Shown: piece after piece, positions 52,845-63,520 of the stretch | Layout of the letters: each line of letters opens with the position of its first letter | Numbering within the stretch: the stretch's first letter is position 1 | Position numbers and translations under genes: made by a program | Notes under the pieces: model-generated | What the model saw: the letters and a program-made list of their open reading frames with translations, nothing else | What the model was told of the DNA's origin: nothing | The model's database searches: none | Origin: Flavimaricola marinus | GTDB taxonomy: Bacteria > Pseudomonadota > Alphaproteobacteria > Rhodobacterales > Rhodobacteraceae | Assembly: GCF_900184895.1 (NCBI RefSeq) | Contig: NZ_FXZK01000003.1 | Location: 186,001 to 250,000 of the forward strand | Direction of reading: 5' to 3' | DNA length: 64,000 bases

Positions 52845-54053
52845 ATGATTGGGCGCGGCTTTCGACGCAATAAAGCCACGGAAGAAGTTGAAGCCAAGGG
52901 CTTTGACGCTTTCGAGTTGCGTCTTGGCGATCTCATGCGCGGTGAGCGGGCGACCATGGGCAAGAGCCTGTTGGACGTTCAGCGCGAGCTGAAGATCAAG
53001 GCCGCCTATATTGCGGCGATCGAGAATGCCGACCCTACCGCCTTTGACACGCCCGGTTTTATCGCCGGCTACGTCCGGTCCTATGCCCGCTATCTGAATA
53101 TGGACCCCGATTGGGCGTTCGAGACGTTCAGCCGTGAAAGCGGTTTCGCGACGGCGCATGGCATGTCTGCGGCCGCGTCGTCGGTCAAGCCGAGCCGTGA
53201 AGAGCGGCTGGCCGCCGGTGGCAGCGGCAAGGATATCTTCGTGTCGTCCGCGACCCCGTTCATCCCTGCAGGCGAGCGCATGTTCTCGGGCGTCGAGCCC
53301 AAGGCCGTCGGCTCCATGCTGGTGCTTGTCGCTCTGATCGGTGGCTTGGGCTATGGCGGCTGGTCGGTCTTGCAAGAGGTGCAGAAGGTGCAGTTCGCGC
53401 CGGTGGAGCAGGCTCCGACCGTCGTCGCAGAGATCGATCCGCTGTCCGGTGGCACTCGCCCCGAAGCCCCATCCCCGACTGAGGTCGCGACGATCCTGCC
53501 GTCTCCCGAGGCTCTTGATCGGCTCTATCGCCCGCAGGCGCTTGATGTGCCTGTGATGGTGGCCCGTGACGGGCCGATCGTGGGGATCAACCCCGCCGCC
53601 GGCGGCGTGCTGGTCGCGGAAGCGCCAGACTTGCCGACCGCCGCGCAACTGGCACAGGCCGAACCCGTCGCACCGGCGCAGCCTGACCTGTCGGGCGTGC
53701 GCGTGACCGAGGGGCCTGCTCCCGAGGTGATGCTGGTCGCTGTGCGTCCGGCGTGGGTCCGCGTCCGTTCGGCCGATGGCAGCACACTCTACGAAGGCAT
53801 CATGGATGCGGGCGACAGCTATGCCGTTCCTGCGACTGAAGAGCCTGCGACACTGCGGATCGGCGAATCCGGCGCCGTCTATTTTGCGGTGAACGGTACC
53901 GCCTACGGCCCTGTCGGGCCGCGCGGCACGGTGACATCGAATGTTGCCCTGTCGGTCGAGAACCTGACCTCGACCTATCAAGTGGCCGATCTGGATAGCG
54001 ATTCCGATCTGGCCGAACTGGTCAATGTGGCCGAAGTTCAGATTTCCGAATAA
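52845..54053 (+). CDS. RodZ-like helix-turn-helix membrane protein
   Basis: A 402-residue protein. A cytoplasmic Xre-type HTH (about 25-85: LGDLMRGERATMGKSLLDV, then IKAAYIAAIENADP...GFIAGYVRSYARYL) is followed by a linker, a membrane helix at about 154-176, and a Pro/Ala-rich periplasmic stretch. A C-terminal DUF4115 beta domain (AWVRVRSADGSTLYEGIMDAG) ends it. This is the architecture of RodZ, which links MreB to the cell-wall machinery. It directly precedes ispG, a conserved order in proteobacteria. Confidence 0.87.
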   Translation: MIGRGFRRNKATEEVEAKGFDAFELRLGDLMRGERATMGKSLLDVQRELKIKAAYIAAIENADPTAFDTPGFIAGYVRSYARYLNMDPDWAFETFSRESGFATAHGMSAAASSVKPSREERLAAGGSGKDIFVSSATPFIPAGERMFSGVEPKAVGSMLVLVALIGGLGYGGWSVLQEVQKVQFAPVEQAPTVVAEIDPLSGGTRPEAPSPTEVATILPSPEALDRLYRPQALDVPVMVARDGPIVGINPAAGGVLVAEAPDLPTAAQLAQAEPVAPAQPDLSGVRVTEGPAPEVMLVAVRPAWVRVRSADGSTLYEGIMDAGDSYAVPATEEPATLRIGESGAVYFAVNGTAYGPVGPRGTVTSNVALSVENLTSTYQVADLDSDSDLAELVNVAEVQISE

Positions 54054-54166
54054 AACCGGCGTCTTTTAGGCGAGACAAATCGCCCGCATTTGCGTGAGAG
54101 CCGTTGTGACGGGCTGTCCGTCTGCTTAGGTTGACGTCAAACAGCCGAACCAAAAGGCCGATTGCA

Positions 54167-55294
54167 ATGTCTATCAACCACATTCGCCCATGGCGGAACA
54201 TCTATCGTCGCACTTCTCGCAAGATCATGGTGGGCAACGTCCCTGTGGGCGGCGACGCCCCGATCACCGTGCAGACGATGACCAACACCCTGACCACCGA
54301 CGTCAAGGCGACGATCGAGCAGGTGCAGCGTGCCGCCGAGGCGGGGGCCGATATCGTCCGCATTTCGGTGCCCGACGAGGAGTCGAGCCGGGCGCTCAAG
54401 GAGATCGTCCGCGAGGTGAGCGTACCGATCGTGGCCGATATTCATTTCCATTATAAGCGTGGGATTGAGGCCGCGGAGGCGGGCGCGGCATGTCTGCGTA
54501 TCAACCCCGGCAATATCGGCTCTGAGGCCCGCGTAAAGGAGGTCATCAAGGCTGCCCGTGACCACAATTGCTCGATCCGCATCGGTGTGAATGCAGGCTC
54601 TTTGGAAAAGCATCTGCTCGACAAATATGGCGAGCCGACTCCGGATGCGATGGTTGAAAGCGGTCTCGATCACATCAAGATCCTGCAGGACAACGACTTT
54701 CACGAGTTCAAGATCAGTTGCAAAGCCTCTGACGTGTTTATGGCCGCCGCCGCCTATCAGCAACTGGCCGAGCAGACTGACGCCCCGATCCATCTGGGCA
54801 TCACCGAGGCCGGTGGTTTGACATCCGGCACCATCAAGAGCGCCATCGGGCTTGGCAATTTGCTCTGGATGGGGATCGGCGACACGATCCGCGTGTCGCT
54901 TAGCGCCGATCCGGTGGAGGAAGTGAAGGTCGGCTATGAGATCCTCAAGTCCCTGGGCCTGCGCCATCGCGGTGTGAATATCATTTCCTGTCCGTCCTGC
55001 GCCCGTCAGGGCTTTGACGTGATCAAGACCGTGGAGATTCTCGAAAAGCGGCTGGAGCATATCAAGACCCCGATGAGCCTGAGCATCATCGGTTGCGTGG
55101 TCAATGGCCCCGGCGAGGCGCTGATGACCGACGTGGGCTTTACCGGCGGCGGCAATGGCTCTGGCATGATCTATCTGGCGGGCAAGCAGAGCCACAAGCA
55201 GAGCAACGAGGATATGATCGAGCATATCGTCGAGCAGGTGGAGCGCAAAGCCGCGGAACTGGAAGCGGCGGAGGCGGCGACCGCGGCGGAGTGA
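54167..55294 (+). CDS. ispG: 4-hydroxy-3-methylbut-2-enyl diphosphate synthase
   Basis: A 375-residue [4Fe-4S] enzyme of the MEP isoprenoid pathway. The N-terminal TIM barrel ([18 protein letters not shown], then [18 protein letters not shown]) and the cluster ligands ([12 protein letters not shown] and [12 protein letters not shown]) are present. I start at the ATG at 54167 (MSINHIRPW) after AAAAGG. The C-terminus is Ala/Glu-rich and rather long. Confidence 0.95.
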   Translation: MSINHIRPWRNIYRRTSRKIMVGNVPVGGDAPITVQTMTNTLTTDVKATIEQVQRAAEAGADIVRISVPDEESSRALKEIVREVSVPIVADIHFHYKRGIEAAEAGAACLRINPGNIGSEARVKEVIKAARDHNCSIRIGVNAGSLEKHLLDKYGEPTPDAMVESGLDHIKILQDNDFHEFKISCKASDVFMAAAAYQQLAEQTDAPIHLGITEAGGLTSGTIKSAIGLGNLLWMGIGDTIRVSLSADPVEEVKVGYEILKSLGLRHRGVNIISCPSCARQGFDVIKTVEILEKRLEHIKTPMSLSIIGCVVNGPGEALMTDVGFTGGGNGSGMIYLAGKQSHKQSNEDMIEHIVEQVERKAAELEAAEAATAAE

Positions 55295-55319
55295 TCTGAC
55301 CGCCGCGACCTGTCAAAAG

Positions 55320-55370
55320 GTGCGCCTTGCGGCGCATTACCTTGTCTTCGCCCCCCTATGCGGGGGGCTC
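55320..55370. terminator. Double hairpin between convergent ispG and dsbA-like genes
   Basis: TGCGCC-ttgc-GGCGCA (55321-55336) and GCCCCCC-tatgc-GGGGGGC (55350-55368). A related double hairpin follows the DUF2189 gene at 63.5 kb. Confidence 0.65.
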
Positions 55371-55387
55371 AGCTGCGGGTGACTCTG

Positions 55388-56137
55388 TCAGTTGCCTCGC
55401 ACTTCGGCGAGGATCAGCTCCATTTGGTCGAGCGGCACGTAGCCGCGCAGCATTTGATCGTCGAACACGAAAGTCGGCGTGCCGGAGATTTGCATCTGGT
55501 TGGCCAGTTGCCGGTTGGTGGCGATGATGCCGTTGACCGCGTCGCTATTCATCTCGGCGATGATGCTGTCGCTGTCCAGGTCGTAGGCTTCGCCCAGCCG
55601 CGACAGGCTGTCGAGCGTGATGTCGCCGCGGAAGGTCATCAGGGCGTCGTGCACCAGTTTGTAGGCTTCGTCACCGTCGACCTGTTGGGTCGCGATGGCG
55701 AATTGTGCGGCCAGCACCGATTGTTCGCCCAGAATGGGGAATTCCTTGATGATGAACCGCACGTTGCCGTCCGCGGAGATCAGCTCTTCGACCTCGGGGA
55801 AGGCCCGTTTGCAGTAGCCGCACCGGTAATCCATGAACTCGACGATGGTGACGTCGCCCTCCGGGTTGCCCCCCACGTAGGAGAAGCCGTCGTTGAACAG
55901 CGCATCCTGATAGGCGCGCGCCAGGTCGACGTCGGCGTTGGCTTGCGCCTGCTGCTCGCGTTGTTCCAGAACGCCGATGGCCTCCATCAGCACTTCGGGG
56001 TTCTCCAGCAGATAGGCCCGGATCTCGGCGCGGAAGGTTGCCCGTTCCTCGTCTGTCATGGACGCGAGGTCCGTGGCGGCGGCGGAGCTGCCGAGGGCGA
56101 GGGCCAGAAGTGGGCCGGAGATCAGGCGTGTCAGCAT
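55388..56137 (-). CDS. DsbA-family thiol:disulfide oxidoreductase
   Basis: A 249-residue periplasmic protein with a signal peptide (about 1-21) and a thioredoxin fold. The CGYCKR motif follows FMDYR, and the cis-Pro loop is QISGTPTFVFDD. An N-terminal helical extension (about 25-85) resembles ScsC/BdbD-type DsbA proteins that can oligomerise. It may oxidise or isomerise disulfides in exported proteins. Confidence 0.9.
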   Translation of the reverse strand: MLTRLISGPLLALALGSSAAATDLASMTDEERATFRAEIRAYLLENPEVLMEAIGVLEQREQQAQANADVDLARAYQDALFNDGFSYVGGNPEGDVTIVEFMDYRCGYCKRAFPEVEELISADGNVRFIIKEFPILGEQSVLAAQFAIATQQVDGDEAYKLVHDALMTFRGDITLDSLSRLGEAYDLDSDSIIAEMNSDAVNGIIATNRQLANQMQISGTPTFVFDDQMLRGYVPLDQMELILAEVRGN

Positions 56138-56280
56138 GTTGTCATTTCCTGTTGCGTGGTCGGCGGCGGTCGTCTGTTCGTGCCGCCGTCAGATCATACC
56201 CATTGCGTGGTGCCAAGGTCTGTCCATTGACGCGCCCCCCGACCCCGGTCCATTACAGGAGCAAGAATAGAGGGCAGGGG

Positions 56281-57441
56281 ATGAAAAACTCAACCCGGGG
56301 GCAGGTCGATCCCTTTATCGTGATGGATGTGATGGAGGCCGCTCGCGCCGCTGAGGCGGCGGGCCGGCACATTATTCATATGGAGGTGGGCCAGCCCAGC
56401 ACCGGTGCGCCTGCGGCCGCAATTGCCTCTTTGCGCGACGAGATGTCGCGTGATGCCTTGGGCTATACTGTTGGTCTTGGTCTGCCGGAACTGCGCGTCC
56501 GCATCGCTCGGCACTATGCCGAGTGGTACGGCGTGACCCTCGATCCCGCCCGTGTCGTGATCACCTCCGGTGCGTCGGGCGCCTTCATTCTGGCCTTTAC
56601 CGCGCTGTTTGACGCGGGGCAGCGGGTCGGCCTCGGTGTCCCTTGCTATCCGTCGTATCGGCAGATTTTGCGGGCGCTGGATTTGACTCCGGTCGATATT
56701 CGCACCCGGATGGAGCATCGCCTGCAACCGGTTCCCGCGCAGATCACCGCCGATCTGGACGGGCTCATCGTCGCCTCGCCCGCCAATCCGACGGGCACCA
56801 TGCTGGACCGCGACGCGATGGCCGCATTGGCCGCAGCCTGTGATGCGGCCGGGGTGTCGCTGATCTCGGACGAGATTTACCACGGGCTGAGCTATGGCAC
56901 CCGCGCTGTGTCGGCGTTGGAGGTGACGGACGAAGTCTATGTGATCAACTCGTTCTCCAAGTATTTCTCGATGACGGGTTGGCGCGTCGGCTGGATGGTC
57001 GTCCCGCAGGATCATGTGCGCATTGTCGAGCGGCTGGCCCAAAACCTGTTCATCTGTGCGCCTCACGCGGCGCAACGGCTGGCCCTCGCCGCGATGGATT
57101 GCACCGAGGAGCTGGAGGCGAACGTGGCCGTCTATGCCGCCAACCGCGATGTGTTGATGCAAGGGCTTGCGCAGGCCGGATTTGCCACACTGGCCCCGCC
57201 GGACGGGGCGTTTTACGTCTATGCCGACGTGAGTGCCTATACCGATGACGCTCGCGCCTTTGCCGCGGAGATCCTCGCCGAAGCCGGTGTCGCCGTGACC
57301 CCCGGATTGGACTTTGACCCGACCGAAGGGCAGGGCTGGCTGCGATTTTCCTATGCCCGCTCGACCGAGGATGTGACGGAAGGCGTGGCCCGTTTGGTAC
57401 GGTTCATGGCGGGGCGGCAAAAGATGAGGGCTTTGGCATGA
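56281..57441 (+). CDS. Class I/II PLP aminotransferase
   Basis: A 386-residue fold-type I aminotransferase. Motifs: MEVGQPSTGAP, YTVGLGLPELR, VITSGASGAF, SPANPTGTMLD, SDEIYHGLSYG and the PLP Lys in NSFSKYFSMTGWRVGW. The C-terminal Arg for the carboxylate lies in WLRFSYAR. The substrate is likely an aspartate or aromatic amino acid, undefined by context. It overlaps amiC by ATGA, an unusual pairing with wall genes. Confidence 0.9.
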   Translation: MKNSTRGQVDPFIVMDVMEAARAAEAAGRHIIHMEVGQPSTGAPAAAIASLRDEMSRDALGYTVGLGLPELRVRIARHYAEWYGVTLDPARVVITSGASGAFILAFTALFDAGQRVGLGVPCYPSYRQILRALDLTPVDIRTRMEHRLQPVPAQITADLDGLIVASPANPTGTMLDRDAMAALAAACDAAGVSLISDEIYHGLSYGTRAVSALEVTDEVYVINSFSKYFSMTGWRVGWMVVPQDHVRIVERLAQNLFICAPHAAQRLALAAMDCTEELEANVAVYAANRDVLMQGLAQAGFATLAPPDGAFYVYADVSAYTDDARAFAAEILAEAGVAVTPGLDFDPTEGQGWLRFSYARSTEDVTEGVARLVRFMAGRQKMRALA

Positions 57442-58655
57442 GGCGGATGCTCTTGGCGATGGTGTGCGCCGCTTTGGCATCGCCGGTATTGCCTCAGGAC
57501 TTCAGTGGTTTGGCCCGTCTCGACGTGGCCCAAAGTCAGGTCCGCGACGCAGGCACCGGTATTGCGGTGACGCTCTATCTGTCTCAAGCGGTGCCATACC
57601 GCGTCTTTACGCTGGAGGAGCCGGCCCGTCTGGTTCTGGATTTCCGCGAGGTTGATTTCCGAGGGGCGAGCAGGGCGGCGCTGCTGAATGCAGACGGGGC
57701 CGTGGACCTGCGCTTTGGCGCGTTGCGCCCGGGCTGGTCGCGTCTCGTCATCGATCTGGCAGGTCCGATGGTGGTGACCGAGGCCGGGATGGCTGTCGAC
57801 ACTCTCGACGGGACGGCGGATCTGCGGGTGCTGTTGCGTGCGGCCAGTGCTGCGGAGTTTGCGGCCGCCTCCGGCGCGCCGCCGGATCCCGACTGGGACT
57901 TGGGCGTCGACCTGCCTGCCGCGCTGGAGGCTGTCGGGCAACAGGAGGACGGCCCCGTCGTGGTGGTGATCGACCCCGGCCACGGGGGAATCGATCCCGG
58001 GGCCGAGCGGGCCGGAGTGATCGAAGCCGACGTGATGCTGCAACTGGCGCTGGAATTGTCCGAGGCGCTGGCGCGGGCCGGCGGCTTTGCCCCGGTTCTG
58101 ACACGCGAGGCGGACATCTTTGTTCCCTTGGCGGAGCGCATGACGCTGGCTCGTGCGGCGAATGCCGACGTGTTGCTTTCGCTTCACGCCGATGCGCTGG
58201 ACGAAACCACAACCCGCGGCGCATCAGTCTACACATTGTCGGCCGAAGCGCAGGATCAGGCCAGCGAACGCATGGCGGAGCGGCATGATCGCGGGGATCT
58301 GCTGGCCGGCGTCGATTTGTCGGGGCAGGACGATACCGTCGCCACCGTTTTGATGGATCTCGCCCGGCTGGAGACCGGACCCAGTGCCGAGCGATTGGCC
58401 CAATCCATTGTAACCAGTCTTGGCGACGCAGGTGCCCGGATGAATTCCCGCCCCCGTCGTGAGGCGCAGTTGGCGGTGCTCAATGCTGCCGATTTCCCGA
58501 GCGTTCTCATCGAAGTGGGATTCTTGTCCAACGACACCGACCGTGCCCTGATCGCGAGTGCCGAGGGCAGGGCGGTGATCGTGGCGGGGCTGGTGCAGGC
58601 CCTGCAACGCTGGCGAGCCGATGAAGAGGCCCGCGCCCCACTGATCCGCCAATAG
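57438..58655 (+). CDS. amiC: N-acetylmuramoyl-L-alanine amidase (AmiC type)
   Basis: A 405-residue exported amidase that cuts septal peptidoglycan. Signal peptide (about 1-18), AMIN domain (about 25-130: VPYRVFTLEEPARLVLDFREVDF), and the zinc amidase_3 domain from about 170: VVIDPGHGGIDPGA, LTREADIFVPLAERM, SLHADA and VLIEVGFLSNDTD with the catalytic Glu. It is followed by mrcA and prfB, an order I know from other alphaproteobacteria. Confidence 0.93.
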   Translation: MRRMLLAMVCAALASPVLPQDFSGLARLDVAQSQVRDAGTGIAVTLYLSQAVPYRVFTLEEPARLVLDFREVDFRGASRAALLNADGAVDLRFGALRPGWSRLVIDLAGPMVVTEAGMAVDTLDGTADLRVLLRAASAAEFAAASGAPPDPDWDLGVDLPAALEAVGQQEDGPVVVVIDPGHGGIDPGAERAGVIEADVMLQLALELSEALARAGGFAPVLTREADIFVPLAERMTLARAANADVLLSLHADALDETTTRGASVYTLSAEAQDQASERMAERHDRGDLLAGVDLSGQDDTVATVLMDLARLETGPSAERLAQSIVTSLGDAGARMNSRPRREAQLAVLNAADFPSVLIEVGFLSNDTDRALIASAEGRAVIVAGLVQALQRWRADEEARAPLIRQ

Positions 58656-58804
58656 CATGCCTGACCTGATCTGCCGGGCCCCGACCCCATGACCTAAACG
58701 TGAGCGGGCAATTGCCGCTTTGCGCCCTGCACCGGGCGATGATCTTTTGACCATCGCCCGGCGGCCCCATATAAGCGGGACGAAACTAGGGGGTCGTTCT
58801 GCCC

Positions 58805-61306
58805 ATGCTGCGCTTTATCATGTCGTTTTTCGGTGGCATCTTTTCGATGGTCACCCTCGGGGCCGGGATGGCCGCGCTGACGATGGGCGCCGTTTTCTAT
58901 ATGTATGGCCGTGATTTGCCCTCTTATGAGGTGCTGTCGCAATACACCCCGAAGACGATCAGCCGGATTTATTCCGGCGAGGGCCGCATCATCGACGAAT
59001 TCGCCGTAGAGCGCCGTCTGTTCACCCCCGCCGAGGACATCCCGGACCTGATCAAGCACGCCTTTGTCAGTGCCGAAGACCAGAATTTCTATACCCACCC
59101 CGGCTTTGACATTCGCGGTATCGCGGCGGCGGCCGTCGAGGCGGTGCGCGGCCAGGGTCTGCGCGGGGCGTCGACGATCACCCAGCAGGTGATGAAGAAC
59201 TTCCTTCTGGACGGTTCCCGCACGGCGGAGCGCAAGATCAAGGAGATCATCCTCGCGGTTCGCATCGAGCAGGCGATGGACAAGGAGCGTATCCTCGAAC
59301 TGTATCTCAACGAAATTTTCCTCGGGCAGAACAGCTACGGCGTCGCCGCTGCGGCTCAGGTCTATTACAACAAGCCTCTTTCGCAGTTGACCGCCGGCGA
59401 AGCCGCCTATCTGGCCGCTCTGGCGCAGCGCCCCGGCAATTTGCACCCGGTGCGCCAGTCTGAGGACGCGATCAACCGCCGCAACTACGTGCTGCGCGAG
59501 ATGTTTGAGAACGGTTACATCGACCGCGCGACGATGGAGGCCGATCAGGCCGCACCGCTGCGCACGGTGCAGAATGGCGATTACGAGAGCTTTCGCTCGA
59601 CCTTGCCGCCGCGTGACTATTTCACCGACGAGATTCGTCGCCAGCTGAGCGCCAACTTCGGCGAGGACGAATTCTTTGGCGGTGGCCTCTCTGTGCGCGC
59701 GACCATCGACCCCGATCTGCAGATCGAAGCGGCCCACGCCCTGCAACGTGCGCTGGAGCAGTTCGATCGCGGCCTTGGCCGCTGGCGGGGCACCGGCAAG
59801 ACCATTGCGCCGGAAGACCTCGAAACCGAGGAACGCTGGCGTGCCGCCTTGGCCGAGACATCGATTGCCCGCGACATCACTCTGGAAAACACGTGGTATC
59901 CGGCCGTCGTGCTTGAGATTGGCGACAGCCAGATGCGTCTGGGCATCGAAGGCTGGGAAGAGGGCGACCCGGAGCCGGTCGTTCCGCGCAACGACATCGA
60001 CTGGATCCGCGGCAATTTCGCGGAGAACTTTGACGTGGGCGACGTGGTTCACGTGCGCCGGATGACCCAGGACAGCGACGGTTCGTTCATCCGCTGGACG
60101 CTGCGTCAGGTGCCGCAGGTGCAGGGCGGGTTCATGGCGATGGACGTCAACACCGGCCGGGTCTTGGCGATGCAGGGCGGATTTTCGTATCAGCACAGCG
60201 TCTTCAACCGCGCCACGCAGGCGCGTCGTCAGCCCGGCTCCGCCTTCAAGCCGTTCGTCTTTGCCGCAGCTCTTGATAGCGGTTACAGCCCTGCAACGAT
60301 CATCGTCGACGCCCCGATCGAGATCAACACGCCGCAGGGTGTCTGGCGTCCGCAGAACTCGTCCAACCGCTACTACGGCCCGACGCCCCTGCGCACCGGG
60401 ATCGAGCAATCGCGGAACCTGATGACCATTCGTCTGGCCCAAGAGGTCGGTATGAACGTCATTGCGAACTATGCCGAGCGGTTCGGCGTCTATGACGACA
60501 TGAACGAGGTTTTGGCGAACTCGCTGGGCAGTCAGGAGACGACGCTGTTCCGTATGGTGGCCGCCTACGCGATGTTTGCCAACGGCGGCGAGCGCGTCGA
60601 GCCGACGCTGGTGGACCGTGTGCAGGACCGCTATGGCAACACCGTCTATCGCCACGATCAGAGCATCTGCCCCGATTGTCAGGACATGGCGCTGGCCTCC
60701 GGGCAGGCCCCTCGTATCCAGACCGACCGCGACCGCATCATGAATGCCGTGACCGCCTATCAGCTGACGTCGATGATGGAAGGTGTGGTCCAGCGAGGCA
60801 CCGCCCGTGGTGTGAACCTGCCGGTTCCGATCGCAGGCAAGACAGGCACGACCAACGACGCCAAGGATGTGTGGTTCGTGGGCTTTTCCTCGAACATCGC
60901 CGCCGGTTGCTACATCGGCTACGACACCCCACGCTCGATGGGCGGGGCCTCTGGCGGCGGTGTCTGTGCGCCGGTGTTCGAGGCCTTCATGCGTCAGGCC
61001 ATTCAGGAATACGGCGGTAGGGCGTTCCGCGCCCCCGACGAGTGCCGCTTTATCAAGATCGACCGGTTCTCCGGTGCTCGTCTGCCGGATTCGGCTTCGG
61101 GCGACAATGTGATCGCAGAGTGTTTCCGCGACGGCGAGGAGCCGGTGTTCGGCATCACCTTCGACGGTGGCTTTGCGATGGCGGCGGACCTGCCCTTGGT
61201 GGACGAATTGCAGGCGACACGCACGGCTCCGTCGGCTTCGGGCGGCACGGCACAAATTGGCCCCCGCGCGAGCTTTGGCAGCCTGTCGTCGGGTGGCCTC
61301 TACTAA
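58805..61306 (+). CDS. mrcA: Penicillin-binding protein 1A
   Basis: An 833-residue bifunctional peptidoglycan synthase. A membrane anchor (about 12-34) precedes the GT51 glycosyltransferase with catalytic Glu91 (SAEDQNFYTHPG) and RGASTITQQVMKNFLL. A PBP1A-type OB insert (about 325-435) follows. The transpeptidase has Ser479 (RQPGSAFKPF), the SxN motif QSRNL and KTGTTND. The length suits alphaproteobacterial PBP1A. Confidence 0.95.
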   Translation: MLRFIMSFFGGIFSMVTLGAGMAALTMGAVFYMYGRDLPSYEVLSQYTPKTISRIYSGEGRIIDEFAVERRLFTPAEDIPDLIKHAFVSAEDQNFYTHPGFDIRGIAAAAVEAVRGQGLRGASTITQQVMKNFLLDGSRTAERKIKEIILAVRIEQAMDKERILELYLNEIFLGQNSYGVAAAAQVYYNKPLSQLTAGEAAYLAALAQRPGNLHPVRQSEDAINRRNYVLREMFENGYIDRATMEADQAAPLRTVQNGDYESFRSTLPPRDYFTDEIRRQLSANFGEDEFFGGGLSVRATIDPDLQIEAAHALQRALEQFDRGLGRWRGTGKTIAPEDLETEERWRAALAETSIARDITLENTWYPAVVLEIGDSQMRLGIEGWEEGDPEPVVPRNDIDWIRGNFAENFDVGDVVHVRRMTQDSDGSFIRWTLRQVPQVQGGFMAMDVNTGRVLAMQGGFSYQHSVFNRATQARRQPGSAFKPFVFAAALDSGYSPATIIVDAPIEINTPQGVWRPQNSSNRYYGPTPLRTGIEQSRNLMTIRLAQEVGMNVIANYAERFGVYDDMNEVLANSLGSQETTLFRMVAAYAMFANGGERVEPTLVDRVQDRYGNTVYRHDQSICPDCQDMALASGQAPRIQTDRDRIMNAVTAYQLTSMMEGVVQRGTARGVNLPVPIAGKTGTTNDAKDVWFVGFSSNIAAGCYIGYDTPRSMGGASGGGVCAPVFEAFMRQAIQEYGGRAFRAPDECRFIKIDRFSGARLPDSASGDNVIAECFRDGEEPVFGITFDGGFAMAADLPLVDELQATRTAPSASGGTAQIGPRASFGSLSSGGLY

Positions 61307-61406
61307 GGCGGAGAGCGGAAAACCCGAACTGACTTCGGGTCGCTCTCTTGCCCGTTCTGCCAGCAACGGATAGACCCTGTCTCAGCCCTATACAGGACCA
61401 TCTGAC

Positions 61407-62534
61407 ATGCGCGCCGAGACGCAAAATACCATTGCCGCGATTGAAAAATCCCTGAAACTTCTAGCTCAACGGCTGGATTGGGACACTGCCAAGCACCGTC
61501 TGGAGGAGTTCGACGCCCGCGTCGAGGATCCCACCCTTTGGGACGATCCCGAGGCGGCGCAAAAGCTGATGCGTGATCGTCAGATGCTGGTCGATGCGAT
61601 CGGCAATTACGAATCCCTGTCTCGCGATCTGGCCGACAATGTAGAGTTGATCGAATTGGGCGAGATGGAGGGCGATGCCGACGTGGTGACCGAGGCCGAA
61701 GAGGCCCTGAAGGCCGTTCGCGCGACCGCCGCCCAGAAAGAGATCGAAGCCCTGCTCGACGGCGAGGCGGATGGCAACGACACCTTCCTCGAGATCAACT
61801 CGGGCGCGGGCGGCACCGAGAGCTGCGACTGGGCCAGTATGCTTGCCCGGATGTATGTTCGCTGGGCCGAGAAGAAGGGTTACAAGGTCGAGCTGCAATC
61901 CGAGAGCCCGGGCGAAGAAGCCGGGATCAAATCCGCCGCCTACAAGATCAGCGGTCCGAATGCTTACGGTTGGCTGAAGTCGGAGAGCGGTGTTCACCGC
62001 CTCGTTCGTATCAGCCCCTATGATGGCGCCGCGCGCCGCCATACGTCGTTCAGTTCGGTCTGGGTGTATCCCGTCGTCGACGACAATATTGAGATCGAGG
62101 TGAACCCCTCGGACATTCGGATCGATACCTATCGCTCCTCGGGTGCCGGTGGTCAGCACGTGAACACGACCGACTCGGCCGTTCGGATCACCCACATTCC
62201 CACCAATATCGTGGTGACCAGCTCGGAGAAATCCCAGCACCAGAACCGCGATATTGCGATGAAGGCTCTGAAGTCCCGTCTGTACCAGATGGAACTGGAC
62301 CGCCGGAACGCGGCCATCAACGAGGCCCACGAGAACAAGGGCGACGCAGGCTGGGGCAACCAGATCCGCTCCTATGTCTTGCAGCCCTATCAGATGGTCA
62401 AGGACCTGCGCACCGGTTTCGAGACGAGCGACACGCAGGGCGTTCTCGATGGCGATCTGGATGGTTTCATGGCGGCGACGCTTGCCTTGCAGGTCTCGGG
62501 GATGAGCCGGGCGGACGCCACGGCGGAGGACTGA
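61407..62534 (+). CDS. prfB: Peptide chain release factor 2
   Basis: A 375-residue class I release factor reading UGA and UAA. GGQ sits at 248-250 ([12 protein letters not shown]), and the codon-recognition tripeptide region is [13 protein letters not shown] (203-215), with Tyr where E. coli has Phe of SPF. The frame is continuous from residue 1, so there is no programmed frameshift near codon 26. It lies 100 nt downstream of mrcA. Confidence 0.95.
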   Translation: MRAETQNTIAAIEKSLKLLAQRLDWDTAKHRLEEFDARVEDPTLWDDPEAAQKLMRDRQMLVDAIGNYESLSRDLADNVELIELGEMEGDADVVTEAEEALKAVRATAAQKEIEALLDGEADGNDTFLEINSGAGGTESCDWASMLARMYVRWAEKKGYKVELQSESPGEEAGIKSAAYKISGPNAYGWLKSESGVHRLVRISPYDGAARRHTSFSSVWVYPVVDDNIEIEVNPSDIRIDTYRSSGAGGQHVNTTDSAVRITHIPTNIVVTSSEKSQHQNRDIAMKALKSRLYQMELDRRNAAINEAHENKGDAGWGNQIRSYVLQPYQMVKDLRTGFETSDTQGVLDGDLDGFMAATLALQVSGMSRADATAED

Positions 62535-62714
62535 TTTTCGCAACCTCCGGCGGGCCGAACTGCCGCGTCGCGTCCGTCAGGCGCTTGTCCTCCGATCGCC
62601 GCGTGACGTACGCGACGCCCGGCGCACCCTGTGACCGATGGCCCCAGGCAAGGCGCTCCCCGCTTGACAGGCCCTTCCGGACTGTCGCCAATGGTGACGA
62701 GAGGGGGAGGGCAG

Positions 62715-63497
62715 ATGACGAAGACAGTAGAACTGCGCCCGGCCGATATTTTGCCCGAGGTCGGATCGGTGACGCTCCACGAACTGTGGTTGTGCCTGAA
62801 GGCGGGCGTCTACGATTTCCGCCGCGCTCCGGCGTTTGGGCTATTCTTCAGCGCCGTCTACGTGCTCGGCGGATTTGCCATGCTTTGGCTAGGCGCGGGC
62901 CATGTGACCTGGACGCTGGCGACGGCGCTCGGCTTTCCGCTGGCTGCCCCTTTTGCGGCCGTGGGGCTTTACGAGGTCAGCCGTCGGTTGGAAGCTGGCC
63001 TGCCGCTGGTCTGGAGTGAGGTTCTGGGCGTCGTCTGGGCGGAGCGTGGCCGACAGATCCCGTGGGTCGGTGCCATCATCGTCTTCTATTTCCTGTTCTG
63101 GACCTTCCTTGCGCATATGATCTTTGCCCTCTTCATGGGGCTGAGTGCGATCACCAATATCTCGGACAGTTTCGCTCTGTTTCTGGGCCCGGACGGTCTG
63201 CGCATGATCGCGGTCGAGATGGTCGTGGGCGGGCTGCTTGCGTTCTTGCTGTTTTCTCTGACGGTGGTGAGCCTGCCGCTGTTGCTGGACAAGGAGGTCG
63301 ATTTCGTCACCGCGATGATCCTGAGTGTCCGCGTGGTGTCGGCGAACCTGTTTGTGATGCTGGTCTGGGCGGGACTGATTGCGCTGATGACCCTCGCGGC
63401 GCTGCTGCCTTGGTTTCTTGGCCTGATGGTGGTGCTGCCGGTGTTGGGCCATGCAACGTGGCATCTGTATCGCCGGGCGCTGTATGAGCCCTACTGA
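62715..63497 (+). CDS. DUF2189 integral membrane protein
   Basis: A 260-residue protein with about six hydrophobic segments and the DUF2189 pattern (LHELWLCLKAGVYDFRRAPAFGLFFSAVYVLGG, then LGFPLAAPFAAVGLYEVSRRLEAG). The family is unstudied; members are common in alphaproteobacteria. A GGGGGAGGGC site precedes the ATG at 62715. Confidence 0.87.
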   Translation: MTKTVELRPADILPEVGSVTLHELWLCLKAGVYDFRRAPAFGLFFSAVYVLGGFAMLWLGAGHVTWTLATALGFPLAAPFAAVGLYEVSRRLEAGLPLVWSEVLGVVWAERGRQIPWVGAIIVFYFLFWTFLAHMIFALFMGLSAITNISDSFALFLGPDGLRMIAVEMVVGGLLAFLLFSLTVVSLPLLLDKEVDFVTAMILSVRVVSANLFVMLVWAGLIALMTLAALLPWFLGLMVVLPVLGHATWHLYRRALYEPY

Positions 63498-63520
63498 GCG
63501 TTGACGTCGCCTGATCCGAA

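Noticed and set aside
58694-61366. 890-codon open frame antisense to mrcA
   Set aside because: Mirror of PBP1A coding; composition is unlike any protein family and no start signal is present.
61407-61500. Programmed frameshift in prfB
   Set aside because: The reading frame is continuous from the ATG, with no in-frame TGA near codon 26.
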